Made by a program: the position numbers and the translations under genes
Notes under the pieces: generated by a model
What the model was told of the DNA's origin: nothing
Database searches by the model: none
Seen by the model: the letters and a program-made list of their open reading frames with translations, nothing else
Part shown: in pieces, positions 34,674-45,093 of the stretch
How positions within the stretch are numbered: the first letter of the stretch is position 1
Layout of the letters: each line of letters begins with the position of its first letter
Assembly: GCA_035772405.1 (NCBI GenBank)
Contig: JAYKKM010000504.1
Coordinates: 2,044,001-2,108,000 of the forward strand
DNA: 64,000 bases
Direction of reading: 5' to 3'
Origin: Chrysogorgia sp. JL179-B06
Taxonomy: Eukaryota; Cnidaria; Anthozoa; Scleralcyonacea; Chrysogorgiidae

Positions 34674-35709
34674 TCAATGCAATACATAACCACAGTGTCG
34701 AAATACACGACGAGAAAATTCTGGTGTGATGCTATCAAGTGCAAAATATATTGCTAACTCAGTGTACAACTCTGTAAAGTTAGTGTTCTTTCGTAGTTGG
34801 CATTTCATGGAACGGAAACAGTACTCGCAAGTATTGAAGTCTGGAGAATATGGCGGTTGATATATAACTCTAAACCCATACAAATCGGAAAGGTCGTTGA
34901 GCATTTGGATGGCCAGTCTTCCGTGATGCATGCCACAATTGTCCATTACAATTATGTCCCCTCTCTTTATTTTGGGATTGCCGTAAATATCCCGCTCTTG
35001 AAGGCATTCTTCAATAAAATGAACCAATTCCAGCTGATTCGATGCGCCTCTTAAAATGTTATAATGATCAACACCAAATATGCTGTGTAGTAGGTTGACG
35101 GTGAAAGTTGCGTTAGAAGCATAACGTTGTATTTCATACGCTGGTGTTCCAGGAGCCGAATGGCCATAATGATCGGTTGCCTGTGGTTCTTACCACCGAA
35201 CTTTCATCGAGAAAATGGAGACTTGTTGGATCCGTATTCGACAGTATTTCCATAAATTCAACAGTCCACCGTTTAACATCATCTCTTTCTGATTCTCTAG
35301 GAATTACCTGAAGCTTTTTGTACGAATAACCCAAACGATCTGTAATTACTTTATTTATTGTTGATACGGCTGGCACACGGACTGCGCGCAAGTTGATTAA
35401 CTCCTGTCGGATTTCATTAGCTGTAGTACTTGGTTTAGAAAACTTTGAATATTCTATAAATTGCGTGGTATCATTATTACAAACATAGCGATTTCTTCCT
35501 GAAGACTTACAATTAGGAGACCAGGAGCCTGTGTTTATGTACTTAGAAACTATACTTTTAACAGTTTTAACGTCCACTTTTATTTCTCGAGCAATTTGTG
35601 AATAAGTTTGTCCATCGCCAAATAAATCAGTGATCTTGTTTCGTATGTGCAAAGGGATCGCTTTACCTGGCGGGTAAATACGTCCACGCAAATTTGTCTT
35701 ATAATTCAT
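34674..35709 (-). pseudogene. Tc1/mariner-like DDE transposase, one frameshift
   Basis: Start ATG at 35709. N-terminal helix-turn-helix pair: IRNKITDLFGDGQTYSQIAR ... VKTVKSIVSKYI, then TTANEIRQELINLRAVRVPA. Catalytic core: first Asp in LHFLDESSVV, second in IVMDNCGMHH, Glu in DFNTCEYCF. Thirty-eight residues separate the second Asp from that Glu (DD38E by my count). The frame breaks by one base near 35160-35175: after TTGNR the reading continues in another frame as HYGHSAPGTPAYEIQRY and runs to the stop (RHCGYVLH). About 345 residues if read through. One frameshift and otherwise intact: a freshly dead copy or a sequencing error. Confidence 0.88.
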
Positions 35710-35787
35710 CGATTTACACTGTAAATGTGGTAGATCGGTAAGTTTTATAGACGTTCTTCTGGAACCGCCACAGTATTTTTGAAAACG

Positions 35788-35877
35788 TTTCCGTAATTGA
35801 CAGCCAATCAGATGCTATTATTGAAATACACAACGAATTACAGAAGCGGAAGTGGGAAGGTTTTTGTATTTTGACTG
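35788..35877 (-). repeat. right terminal inverted repeat
   Basis: Inverse of 32711-32800. Ends TTTTTGTATTTTGACTG followed by the TA target duplication. Lies about 80 bp upstream of the transposase start. Confidence 0.9.
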
Positions 35878-35984
35878 TAACAGACACAATAAGTTCTGGC
35901 GCACTAGGCTATCTACTGTAGTCCTAACATGTTCCATAATGGATGGAGTAAACAAAGATTATTTATGGAATACATGCCAGTATA

Positions 35985-36410
35985 CAATACATGGACGTCA
36001 ATTAAGCTCATATCCTCAGAAAAATTATTCCCGGTTGAAAAAATTATAACCTTATTGCCAGTGACGGCCTCTAACCGTTGAGGCATCGAGACTCAGATGG
36101 AGAGAGAAGGTGATGATGTACTGGTTTGAATGATATATGTACTGCCTATGTGGCAGTTACTGTATAACAGTATAATGCTTGGATGTGTTGATATATACAC
36201 TGCAGCACGCGAATGTGAGCCACATAGGCAGTATACATATATCAATTGAATCAGTAATCATTGTAACCTTCAATCTCCATCTGAGTCTCGGTAGCTCAAT
36301 GGTTAGAGGGTCTCACCAGCAATCAGAAAGTTACATGTTCATTCCTGTCCGAGACACAGAGTAATTTTTCTGAGGATATGAGCTTGCATGACGATCATCC
36401 ATGTATCGAC
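35985..36410. mobile_element. two tRNA-derived SINEs in inverted arrangement
   Basis: Minus-strand copy at about 35985-36100 and plus-strand copy at about 36275-36410. The plus copy has CTCGGTAGCTCAATGG (A box) and GTTCATTCCTGTCC (B box), then TTTTTCTGAGGATATGAGC. The inverse of that last word is at 36008-36030. The spacer also contains inverted words (ATGTACTGCCTATGTGG / CCACATAGGCAGTATAC), so the whole unit can fold. Confidence 0.7.
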
Positions 36411-38243
36411 TGTCTACTCTGTCTCTTCTTTAGTTCACTGCAGCAGTGTATATATTAACACTGACAGGTATACAGTACTGTAATGCTTGTTTATGCTACA
36501 AAATTGTAGGCAGGTCGTATAAACCCCAGTACATAGTCTGCATGTTTTTGCACCCTAAACTACCAGTACTGTATAGACTAATTATCAAGCATAGTATTTA
36601 TAATTTTAATAACATATTAATAAACCTACTGTACATGCAATCTCAAAATGTGTATGGTATATATTTTGAACTGCATGGATTTAATTAATGATGTGTCCAA
36701 ATTATATGTTTTGAAAATTGGAAACATTGGAAACATTACACACTAGTTCACATTTTTCCTACTTCATATTTACACCACAATTGTGGTTGTTCAATGGCTT
36801 TCCAATGGTATATATAGTACAACTCTCTCCGTGAAGTATTTCAAAATTTGTCAAAAGATTTATGAGCAATTATATACAAAAATTATATTTTTTTGAAAGT
36901 TCTATACATTTAAAATTACAGTATAAACACACTTTCAAATTTTTAAATTGTTCCATGGCTTTCTAATGGTTTATAGCATAAATCTCTCTGTTAAGTATTT
37001 AAAAATGTATCTAAAAATTTCTGAGCAATATATACAGTACAAGACTTACAACTATATAACAATAACATGACTAACATGGTTGATTTATTGAAGAGTACGA
37101 TAAAGATGTTGTTCTGCGTACTGTGTAGGCACAAAATAGAAATACATGTAAGATAGAAATACATGTAAGAAATAAAAATACATGTAAGAAATCGTGTGTA
37201 AGAGGTCTATTCAACGTTTCGAGCGAAAGCCCTTCAAATAGTGATTTCGTGCAGTGAACTGATTGACAGGCTCGCGTTTTTGTTTTGTTTTTCGCAATGC
37301 CAAAAGTGAAATGTTCCAACCACGATATATTTTGAAGTACTAACTCTAAGAACTCATTCTACATATCTAATGAAAGCTTGATTGCCTCATTACATACCTA
37401 CAAAAATATTTTTGTAACTGATAGCTAACAGCTTAAAAAAAGCGAAAACGACGCTTGGATTGGATTCACAAACTCAGAGTAAATATTTTAGATATTCAGA
37501 CGACGATATCTTTTGAACTATACTAACTCTAGCAAATCATGCTTCATTCTCCAGCTTCACTCACCATATAACCCGACAAAACATACGTACTTTTCGTGTT
37601 TAAATATATAGTCTCTTGCAAAATCTGTCGGCGGCGAGTGTTGTCGGCGGCCATGTCACCCTGCGGAAAAGGTACTGTACCTGCTCGCCAAATTTAACCA
37701 ACCAAAAAAACCGTTGCAAATTCAGGACGTCGCAATCACAAACCCTTATAAATCCCGTGTCCTATAACCTACGTACCCCGAGTGTAACTCTTTAACATCA
37801 TTTTCTTCGGTTACCATGGGAACAAAAAGTTCCGTGCATATATATATATTTTTATGGCGGGAAATGGATTCTCGTCGGTCGAGATTATCACCCTTGTCCC
37901 GTCCGGGCGAGGGGATAACCAAGCTGCAACTCACATTTAACATGTTATGAATATTAGGTATGTAATAATGTTGAGACCAGTAATACGTGCAATAAATTTC
38001 TGTAAATTGTTTTACGGTTTTGTTGCGTTGTAACTTAAAATTTGAAGTTGTACGTATAATACTACATTTCGTATAACCTGTCGCGCAGGAATTAATTTCC
38101 GCATCCATTTAATTTCACGCATTCCTAGTAGACAAATAGAGAAAATGTGGCATTTTCACTAAATATACCCATAGTAGAAAAGGTAAGCTTAATATACTGA
38201 TGTTATTAGTTATTGAGATAGAATTATAATTGAGTAACCTTAC
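36411..38243. other. intron 7 remainder, no genes recognised
   Basis: AT-rich DNA. A hammerhead-like fragment lies on minus at 37196-37235 (see findings). ATACATGTAAGAAAT is tandemly repeated at 37141-37190. A conserved-looking piece GTCGGCGGCGAGTGTTGTCGG lies near 37628, split here for length. No coding evidence. Confidence 0.35.
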
Positions 38244-38385
38244 CTGGGTAGGGAACTCGAAACCAAGGTGAATCCGAAATAACAGATGAACGAACGTCTG
38301 TTCTTGCTTTAGAGTCTGGGGAAAGCGCATCTGTCTCGGTAAGAATGGCGCACAGGATCCAACTAACAGCAATGGCAATTATTAC
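38244..38385 (-). CDS. SLC23-type transporter, exon 7
   Basis: Acceptor TTTTACTCAG, donor CCAG|GTAAGG. Encodes VIIAIAVSWILCAILTETDA, then ARTDVRSSVISDSPWFRVPY and PG. This is the family's helix with the following TDAR...PWFRIPYP loop. Phase 0 in, phase 1 out, requiring GT-CAG-TGG (GQW) at the start of exon 8. Confidence 0.92.
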
Positions 38386-38569
38386 CTGAGTAAAAGCAAA
38401 AAGAAAACGAGTAAAATGGAAAAGAAAGAATTAGAGTAAAAAAGAAAACATTTTTGAAAAATTCCATGTTTTGAAACTGACGAATTATGCAAAGACGCGA
38501 ATGTCTGATCCTGATGGGATACTTTTATACCATTAATGAATGTTTATTGTTTATCGGCGTATCTGATTC

Positions 38570-38960
38570 AAGTCAAGTCAATTTTATTTACCAGCAATAA
38601 ATGTTAAAAATTTTAGACAAAAAACATAAATAATTACTGGCAAGGTAGCCCAAAAAGAAACCAAAAGGCTTATAAGATTTGGGCTTCCTTTTTACTTAAT
38701 TTTATATATAAATTAGCAGCGTGAGCGGTACGAGAGAAAAATACATTTTTATAACCAAACATTACATCAGAATCCGTTCATTAGTTACAAAACGTACTAG
38801 AAAGATAACTGTTCAAGTATATTATACGTAGAGAAAAGAAGATAATTTTTCAATTTAGACTGGAAGCAAGCAACAGTTGAGGCGTCACAAATATCTTGGC
38901 TAAGTGTGTTAAAAAGTTTGGACCCTGATAGTTAACTGTAAATTGTCTAGTTTTTGTTCT
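38570..38960 (-). mobile_element. LINE 3' end with ACTTG-type tail
   Basis: The minus strand encodes SGSKLFNTLSQDICDASTVA and CFQSKLKNYLL, the LINE C-terminal tail. The 3' untranslated part reads GGGCTACCTTGCCAGTAAT and ends AAATTGACTTGACTTGAAT, a short tandem tail typical of L2/CR1-like LINEs. Confidence 0.75.
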
Positions 38961-40500
38961 ACTTTTTGTACTATTTTTGTTTTTGGCCAACTATTGTCAC
39001 ATGATTATTTTAATATAAAATTTGATACTCCGTTTTTATTTCACTTTATTTAAATTATTTCACGCTCTGATGAAGGACCTTCGCTCGAAGATCTTCAAAC
39101 ATGTGATATTTATATGCGTCATGAGGGGAATTGCAGCCAGAGAAATTAGCTCCTCGTGGGGCAGGGGACTATAGTCATGATGGCGGAAATGACGGAAAGA
39201 GCTGCATAGAAGAGAACATTTGATCCTCTGAAACTTTTAATGTGATATAATGTTGTAATTTGTATGTACAATTATTTGACAATTGAACATTATAAATAGT
39301 ATCTCTTATTGATAATTATACATTTACATATTACACACTATTCCAATTATCCATTAATTATTTGTTAATAACTTAGTCAAGTAAGGATTAGTCACCGAAA
39401 CCGAGGTAAATTATATAGTTAGGTCATGATCCGGATTCCGGGAGGTTTTCTAAACATTTCAATCAAAAACGTTTCTGAAGTGTCATTTTAAACAATTTTA
39501 CTGAGAGTCCACTTCATTCATTTGGGTGTTTGAACGATTATTTCAAATTTAGATTGAAATTAAAATAAGTTTAAACATCATGCGGACGCATCCGAGACAG
39601 ATTTCACAACGCGCAGCCAGGAATATTTAACCATCATCTGATTATAGAAAGGTCTTCTATCATCTGATTAGGAAGGTCTTCTATCATCTGATTGGTATCT
39701 CTAGTAACACAGTCATTGTAGTTGATTGGTCTTCTGCCTCTTGTCGGACATGGCAGTCTCATGAAGATGACATCGGAGATGATTTGGTCCTTGGCACGAT
39801 AGCAGTGGACTGCAAATCTAGTTCTTTGCTGAGGAACAATAGTTGAAATTGGTGGAATACCTATGGTTTTTGTCAAAATATTATGCTGGGCTTTGATATT
39901 TATCCTGAGATTACGATTCCCGCCTAGCGAGATATAGTTATTAGATGATTAACGTTGCTACTCGGAGTTTCACGCGTTTAAGCGATCATCAGGGTCATTT
40001 TAAATTAAATTAAAGTAAAACAGTTCTGGTCATGAACTAGAGAATGAACGCGAGTGGTTTATTGGATTTATATTCCCGAGCATCAGATAGAAAGCCACTA
40101 AGGCCGGAGGCCCCAAGTAATTTTCTATCTAATGTGAGGGATGCTAAATCTCATAAATTTAGACGTTGAACTTCACATGTGCCGAATTCAATGCAAATTA
40201 GCTCAAACAATAGATTACGCTCATTTTCATTGAGTTCGGCACGCCTTTTACTGTTTTAGATAATGGTTGGAACGACGAAAAAATGTAAACATATTGTTTG
40301 ATTCTTGTCATGAAATTGAAATAGCTGCAAAATTTTACATAACATATTTTATACTCGGGAATATTAATAAGGCCTATCATTTTCCTTTGTTTAAAACCTT
40401 ATTATCAACTACATGTATGTGTAGCTTCTATCTAATTCGAGGGACTCTATATCCCATAGGACACGAGTGACCATTGTCTAACTATCTTACAATATGGTCA
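38961..40500. other. intron 6, non-coding
   Basis: A hammerhead-like word (CTGATGAAGGACCTTCGCTCGAAG) near 39068, split for length, sits in a retroelement-like context. A GTTCGGCACAT-type fragment of the 41310 foldback family lies at 40160-40245. Direct repeat TCTATCATCTGATTA at 39636 and 39656. No gene is seen. Confidence 0.35.
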
Positions 40501-40504
40501 CACC

Positions 40505-40695
40505 ATATAGCGAATACTAATGAGGCTTTGTTTTTCGTGTGTATAAAAAAACGAAACGGGTATAAAATTAGTTAGTATTATAGGGCTTTCAAACTACCAC
40601 AATAGGTTGTTTTAAAATAATACTAATTAATTTTTGCCTGTTTCGTTTTTTTTATACAAACTGTATATAGAGCATACTAATGAGTATATCTGCAT
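40505..40695. mobile_element. degenerate foldback MITE
   Basis: Inverted arms AATACTAATGAGG / ATACTAATGAG and TATAAAAAAACGAAACGGG / CTGTTTCGTTTTTTTTATA. Confidence 0.6.
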
Positions 40696-40887
40696 CAATT
40701 CAGACAGTTTATGGAATCTAGAGCATTGAAATACTGTGCGGTGATTGGCTGAGTGGGGGGAGCATGTTCTAAGAGATATTACGCTCTGTAATTGTGAACG
40801 CTGATTGGCCGAGTGCCTTTAACTATTTTCTAAGAAGAATTCTCCCTTCTTTCCAGCAATATATAGCGCCACTCTTGATATACTTAC

Positions 40888-41008
40888 TGGAAATAGGCCA
40901 AATATAGTAACACCGTTCGTATGGAAACCTCTATCACGCGAGTAAACTGGAAGAGGGACCTTTACACGAGACAGAAATTGAGAAGAGATAGTGATCACGC
41001 CAATGGTT
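40888..41008 (-). CDS. SLC23-type transporter, exon 6 (one-base frame error)
   Basis: Acceptor TTTCTTTACAG, donor CCA|GTAAGTAT. Encodes IGVITISSQFLSRVKVPLPV and TNGVTIFGLFP, corresponding to the family's HWGI...SQYL...LPVY...KMFP segment. Exon 5 ends in phase 1 and exon 7 starts in phase 0, so a length of 3n+2 is required, but the exon is 121 bp (3n+1). The break lies at the very start: the expected HWG codons appear as CATTGGC with a base missing. Read canonically from exon 5 the frame hits TGA within five codons. Confidence 0.85.
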
Positions 41009-41309
41009 CTGTAAAGAAATATTGAAAACCTTTCCAAATTTGGAATTCATCCCACATGTTTGTTAACAATTTGATCGAGATAACGTTCAAAATAATATAC
41101 GACGAAGCGGCTGGCTCATTGCCGAATAATTTCTAAGTACATAAATCGTCTTTACGAAGGGTTGCACGTTCTAGTAATATCATAGACACGTATATGTTAT
41201 GTATTTAGACTCGGTAATTCCAAAACTGTTTTCAGAATTGAAATTGAGTAAATATTGGCCGAGATAACGTTCAAGATCTACGAAATTCCCGTAGATTTAA
41301 TAACTTTCT

Positions 41310-41432
41310 TAGGCCCGGGTCAAACGTCGAACTTTTCATGAGTCGAACTCAATGTAAATTAGGAAACTCTTTTGTTTAAGTTCATTTGCATTGAGTTCGA
41401 CTCATGAAATGTTCGACGTTTGACCTGGGCCT
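41310..41432. mobile_element. foldback MITE
   Basis: Ends TAGGCCCGGGTCAAACGTCG and CGTTTGACCTGGGCCTTA, arms of about 50 bp including TTCATGAGTCGAACTCAATG. Fragments of the family occur at 5750, 11835 and 40165. Confidence 0.9.
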
Positions 41433-41827
41433 TATAGTTATCAAATCTATGTGATTTTTCCATGTTAAACACTCATCAATAATGATTAACAAATCCCAAA
41501 AGGCCGGTTCGTCGTATCGACAGACGCGGACTTGGTGACGACCATGGATGGGGAAAATAAACTCTAGGGGTGGGGTGGGGGTTGTGTTAGTAGAAAAGGC
41601 GGGCGAGGGAATAGTATTGCGGATTCGTATTGCTAGTATATATTTATTATGGTGCAATATCAGCCTTATGTTTATATGTTCTGTTTATAAATAGTCCTTT
41701 GATAGCATTTACCTTGACATTCACTTTAAATATTCATTTATATTGTCCATAAGATGTCCTTGATACTTACTCTGATATTTGTTTAATTACGCATAACGAA
41801 GTGTTTTGAAGTGCTTCGTTACCGGTG

Positions 41828-41930
41828 TCACAGCGGATAGTGTCCCCCCGCGGATAGTGTCCCCCCGGACACTATCCGCTAGCGGATAGTGTCCCTTTAA
41901 TTAGATTTCTGCGGATAGTGTCCCCAAGTG
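41828..41930. repeat. cluster of GCGGATAGTGTCC motifs
   Basis: Four direct copies (about 41832, 41849, 41880, 41911) and one inverted copy (GGACACTATCCGC, 41866-41878). The inverted and third copies form a perfect palindrome GGACACTATCCGCTAGCGGATAGTGTCC centred at about 41880, quoted here only as a motif pair. Looks like a multi-site protein-binding terminus of a DNA transposon. Confidence 0.85.
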
Positions 41931-42080
41931 AAACTCGCTTTGTGCTTTAACACTTTTATTACTTTTATAAAAAAGCTTTGTGCATTAACACTTTTATTAG
42001 ACAAATTTTCTTAATTAATAAAACAAAAAGAGAAGAACTAAAAATAATGGTTCAAAATATTGTTTAAAAAGACAAATTGT

Positions 42081-42290
42081 TCAGAATGCTGGCGGAGTGC
42101 ATTCGGGGCACAACCACGGTTCTTTATCGGACTCCAAACTCTCCACATTTACACAATTAAAGTGAAACCACTGGTCGCACAAATCGCACAAAATCATGTC
42201 ATCGCACATTTCGGGCATGAGACAATTATGGCAAAACAGTTCGATTTCAAAAATGTTTGGTTCACCCGGCATTTCAATATCTCTAACCAT
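42081..42290 (-). other. PHD-finger fragment, probably transposon-derived
   Basis: The minus strand encodes a near-complete PHD zinc finger: CHNCLMPEMCDDMILCDLC, DQWFHFNC, then WLCPEC, giving the C-C-C-C-H-C-C-C pattern over about 50 residues, then a stop. PHD fingers bind histone tails in chromatin proteins and also occur at the ends of several animal transposon proteins. No upstream exon was found, and the adjoining GCGGATAGTGTCC cluster suggests a mobile element. Could be the last exon of a host gene. Confidence 0.6.
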
Positions 42291-42978
42291 TTGGTTTCAG
42301 ACATGAAAGTTTGTGCCATCCTTCCCATCTCAGTAGGTTATAAGGATAACCGCAAACGGTAAGAGATGCGTCTCATTTTGAAACGTTTTTCTTTTATTTA
42401 ATTTCCTATATAAGTTTTTTGTTTTATAGTTTGCAATTAGAAACTTTATTATTAGCTCATGCACTTTCTTTCCGTCCTTTTCAAGTTTTTGTTTCCTACC
42501 GCTTCACGGCTAATCCTAAAGTACCCTTGATATTGAACCCCCTCAGTCTGTTTGTTGATCGACTGTAAAAATAGCAAATGATTTAATAATCGCTTCTCAT
42601 TAATGATCAGTTTGTTTATCTCGCGCGTGCACTTGACTCTACTTGATTCTACTTGTAACACCCTTTGGGCATATAATAAGCCCTATTTATTTTATTTCAT
42701 CTCGTCTTACTCTGATGCAGGGCTCCGCTCGAAACGTAAGTATTTCGTTACTAAAATCTCTGCAGTTCACCACCTTTTATTGTTATTTTCGCTTTACTAT
42801 ATATCCAAAACTGCACTGCGCACGCAGCACTTTACATTTAATACTATGTCTCGAGTATATATAGTTAATAATAGTTTTACGATATCTGCTCTTGTTCCTA
42901 AACATTATACTTAAAGGCCTTTTATTTAAAATATTAAGGTGATTAAGAAAAGTATAAATTTCCGTAAGCAACCGCAGC

Positions 42979-43280
42979 CTAAAGCCCGGTTTCCATATGA
43001 TCGCAATGATCGCAACGATCGCAACGATCGCAATAATAAAGAGTTCTGCGATCATTGCGATCCTTGCGATCATATGGAAACCATAAACATTGCGATCATT
43101 GCGATCCTTGCGATCATTGCGATCGCGGAGATAGAAAAATTTCTATCTCTGCTATCGTTGCGATCGAAGCCCGATTTCTATATGAATGCAACGATCGCAA
43201 GGATCGCAACGAGTCGACGATCGTTAAGCGATCGTTGCAATCGCTGCGATCGTTGCGATCATATGGAAACCGGGCTTTAG
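42979..43280. mobile_element. foldback MITE filled with GATCGCAA words
   Basis: Ends CTAAAGCCCGGTTTCCATATG and CATATGGAAACCGGGCTTTAG (each shown to its family core). The interior is built from dozens of CGATCGCAA / TTGCGATCG words on both strands. The terminal word TTTCCATATG-GTCGC/ATCGC is shared with the 9118-9269 element. Confidence 0.9.
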
Positions 43281-43416
43281 AGGCTTAGAAGTGATACTGC
43301 TTTTAATTTCTATGCTTTCTATGCTGAAGGACGTTAGTATTTAGTTGCTATAGATACCCAATTGTTAAGGGCGATTATTGTAGAATTCCGGAGCGTTTAA
43401 TAACCTGTATAATTTA

Positions 43417-43545
43417 TAGACACGGAGCGAGGGGAATTCGTCAAAATATTACCCGGAGGGATGATATATCCCAAGAGTGAAGATCCAGGTAAATATCATC
43501 CCGAGGGGTAATATTTCGACGAATTCCCCGAGAGTTGGGTCTATA
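43417..43545. mobile_element. foldback MITE
   Basis: Arms of about 55 bp: GGGGAATTCGTCAAAATATT / AATATTTCGACGAATTCCCC and ACCCGGAGGGATGATAT / ATATCATCCCGAGGGGT. Confidence 0.85.
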
Positions 43546-44470
43546 ACTTATATATTATACCAAAATAATCTTGAATACTGTCTTGAAATATCTTGTTCCT
43601 CCGATTACGCGTGTGGTATTTGGTTTTCGTGCGTGGTATTTGGTTTCGCGCGTGGTATTCGAGTCTGATTGGACAATTTAAAGTTGAGGTATAATATTGC
43701 AAGTAATCTGCGTGCCCAAAGGTCAGAATATGCTCATGAATAAAAATAAGTTCTGTATAAAAATAAAATTCTACTTACAATGCTGTAATTCCCCAATGAG
43801 TTCCTATAAAGAACATGTAAGAAATCAATTTAAAATTTTTTAGTTTTAACTTGTTGACATAACCGCTAAACCTTCGAGCATTGTTGTATAACATCGACCA
43901 TCTTTGTTGGGTAGCAATCTTGGTATAGTAGCTACATGTGCACAAAATTATTGAGAAGTATCACTAGAGTTTTGGTGTTTTCGTGCGCAAATTCAAAATG
44001 GCAGATTATAGATTCTTTCATAATGGCCGCCACCTTTTATCGGAATATAAATTAGCCTTTAATTATAACCTCGTTAGGAAGCACGCATTCTTTTGAATTT
44101 CCAACATACAAACGAGGCCCAAAAGGCTAATTAAGAGGCACATAAAGGAATATTTAAATATTGGCGCCATTATGAAAGAGGTCTATTTGCTTTTGTATAC
44201 CGTTCGTTAGTTGCCTGACCAGATTTTGTCTGCTTAATCACGTTTAGCTCTGCGTGCAAATAGTATTCCCTTTATTTGACATTTACTTTTAATGAATGTG
44301 TCATACAACATTCTCCAACATGATGTGCTAAACGGGGGCTAAACATTCTTGACCCAGCATATGTTGACCTATATCATAAAACAACGTTCGCATGTTTAGC
44401 CACAGCTTTACTCATGAATCGTTGAAAAGCTGTTCTTGACTTTTTCTTTTAATTTTTTTTCTTTTAATGC
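43546..44470. other. intron 5, non-coding
   Basis: Inverted words around 44030-44200 (ATAATGGCCGCCACCTTTT... / ...GGCGCCATTATGAAAGAGG) suggest a decayed foldback element of about 160-190 bp. A related half lies at 51740-51780. No gene is seen. Confidence 0.4.
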
Positions 44471-45010
44471 ATGTTCATTGCAATACAATCATGATACACT
44501 GTACAAATACAAAAATAATAAATAATAGTAACAATGGTATAATGTTTGTGACAAGGGATGTATACAGAGCTCTCGCTCCAATTGATATCCAACCGTTATA
44601 AAATAATACATACATTAACAGGTAAAACGGAAGTCCAAGGATGGGAGAGTGCTACAGTTTTTACAATGCTGGAGTAGGCTGTTCCACAGATTAACAGCTC
44701 GTAGAAAATAAGAGAACCGAAAGTAGTTTTTCCTTCGGTATGAAAATGGCACGTAAATGATTTGGATCGGAAATACGAGTAGCATAACGAGAAGTAAACG
44801 TAGAAAGTATTTATTGCATAGGACCAATTTTAAACTTGATATCACTGGATTCCATTCGGAATTAAAGTGGTAGAAGGTTAAGTGCTAAAAGTCTATCTCG
44901 TAGGTGACATGACGTGGCGGATAATTTAGGAGGAATTTAGTAGCAGTCGTTGGACATTTTCAAAAAGTAACCGGTTCTTTGCAGTGCAGGGCCGCAGGGG
45001 GACCACAAAC
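44470..45010 (-). mobile_element. LINE 3' fragment
   Basis: The minus strand, across frames, encodes SRYATRISDPNHLRAIFIP and NYFRFSYFLRAVNLWNSL, recalling the RYATRxSDPNH... and FSFFxRxxxLWNSLP blocks at the C-terminus of LINE reverse transcriptases. It is frame-broken and truncated. Confidence 0.65.
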
Positions 45011-45093
45011 AGCAACCATATTTGAGGCGTGATCTAACTGCGGAACCGTTCAGACTTCTAGTGTAATATCAGTGTTATATTAAGTTTATATAC

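Larger units (their letters stand above)
32709..35879. mobile_element. complete Tc1/mariner-like transposon with two genes
   Basis: Flanked by TA on both sides (32709-32710 and 35878-35879), the expected Tc1/mariner target duplication. The element proper is 32711-35877 (3,167 bp) and begins CAGTCAAAATACAAAAACC. The two ends match as inverted repeats for about 90 bp with only a handful of mismatches. Inside are a plus-strand spliced gene (32846-34424; SAM/zinc/RS protein) and a minus-strand transposase gene (35709-34674), converging on closely spaced poly(A) signals (AATAAA at 34564 on plus; inverse near 34605 on minus). Sits in intron 7 of the SLC23-type gene. High TIR identity implies recent insertion. 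Confidence 0.92.

Noticed and set aside
42939..43288. Open frames rich in Asp/Arg/Asn across the GATCGCAA element
   Set aside because: Simple translation of the repeated word inside a foldback MITE.
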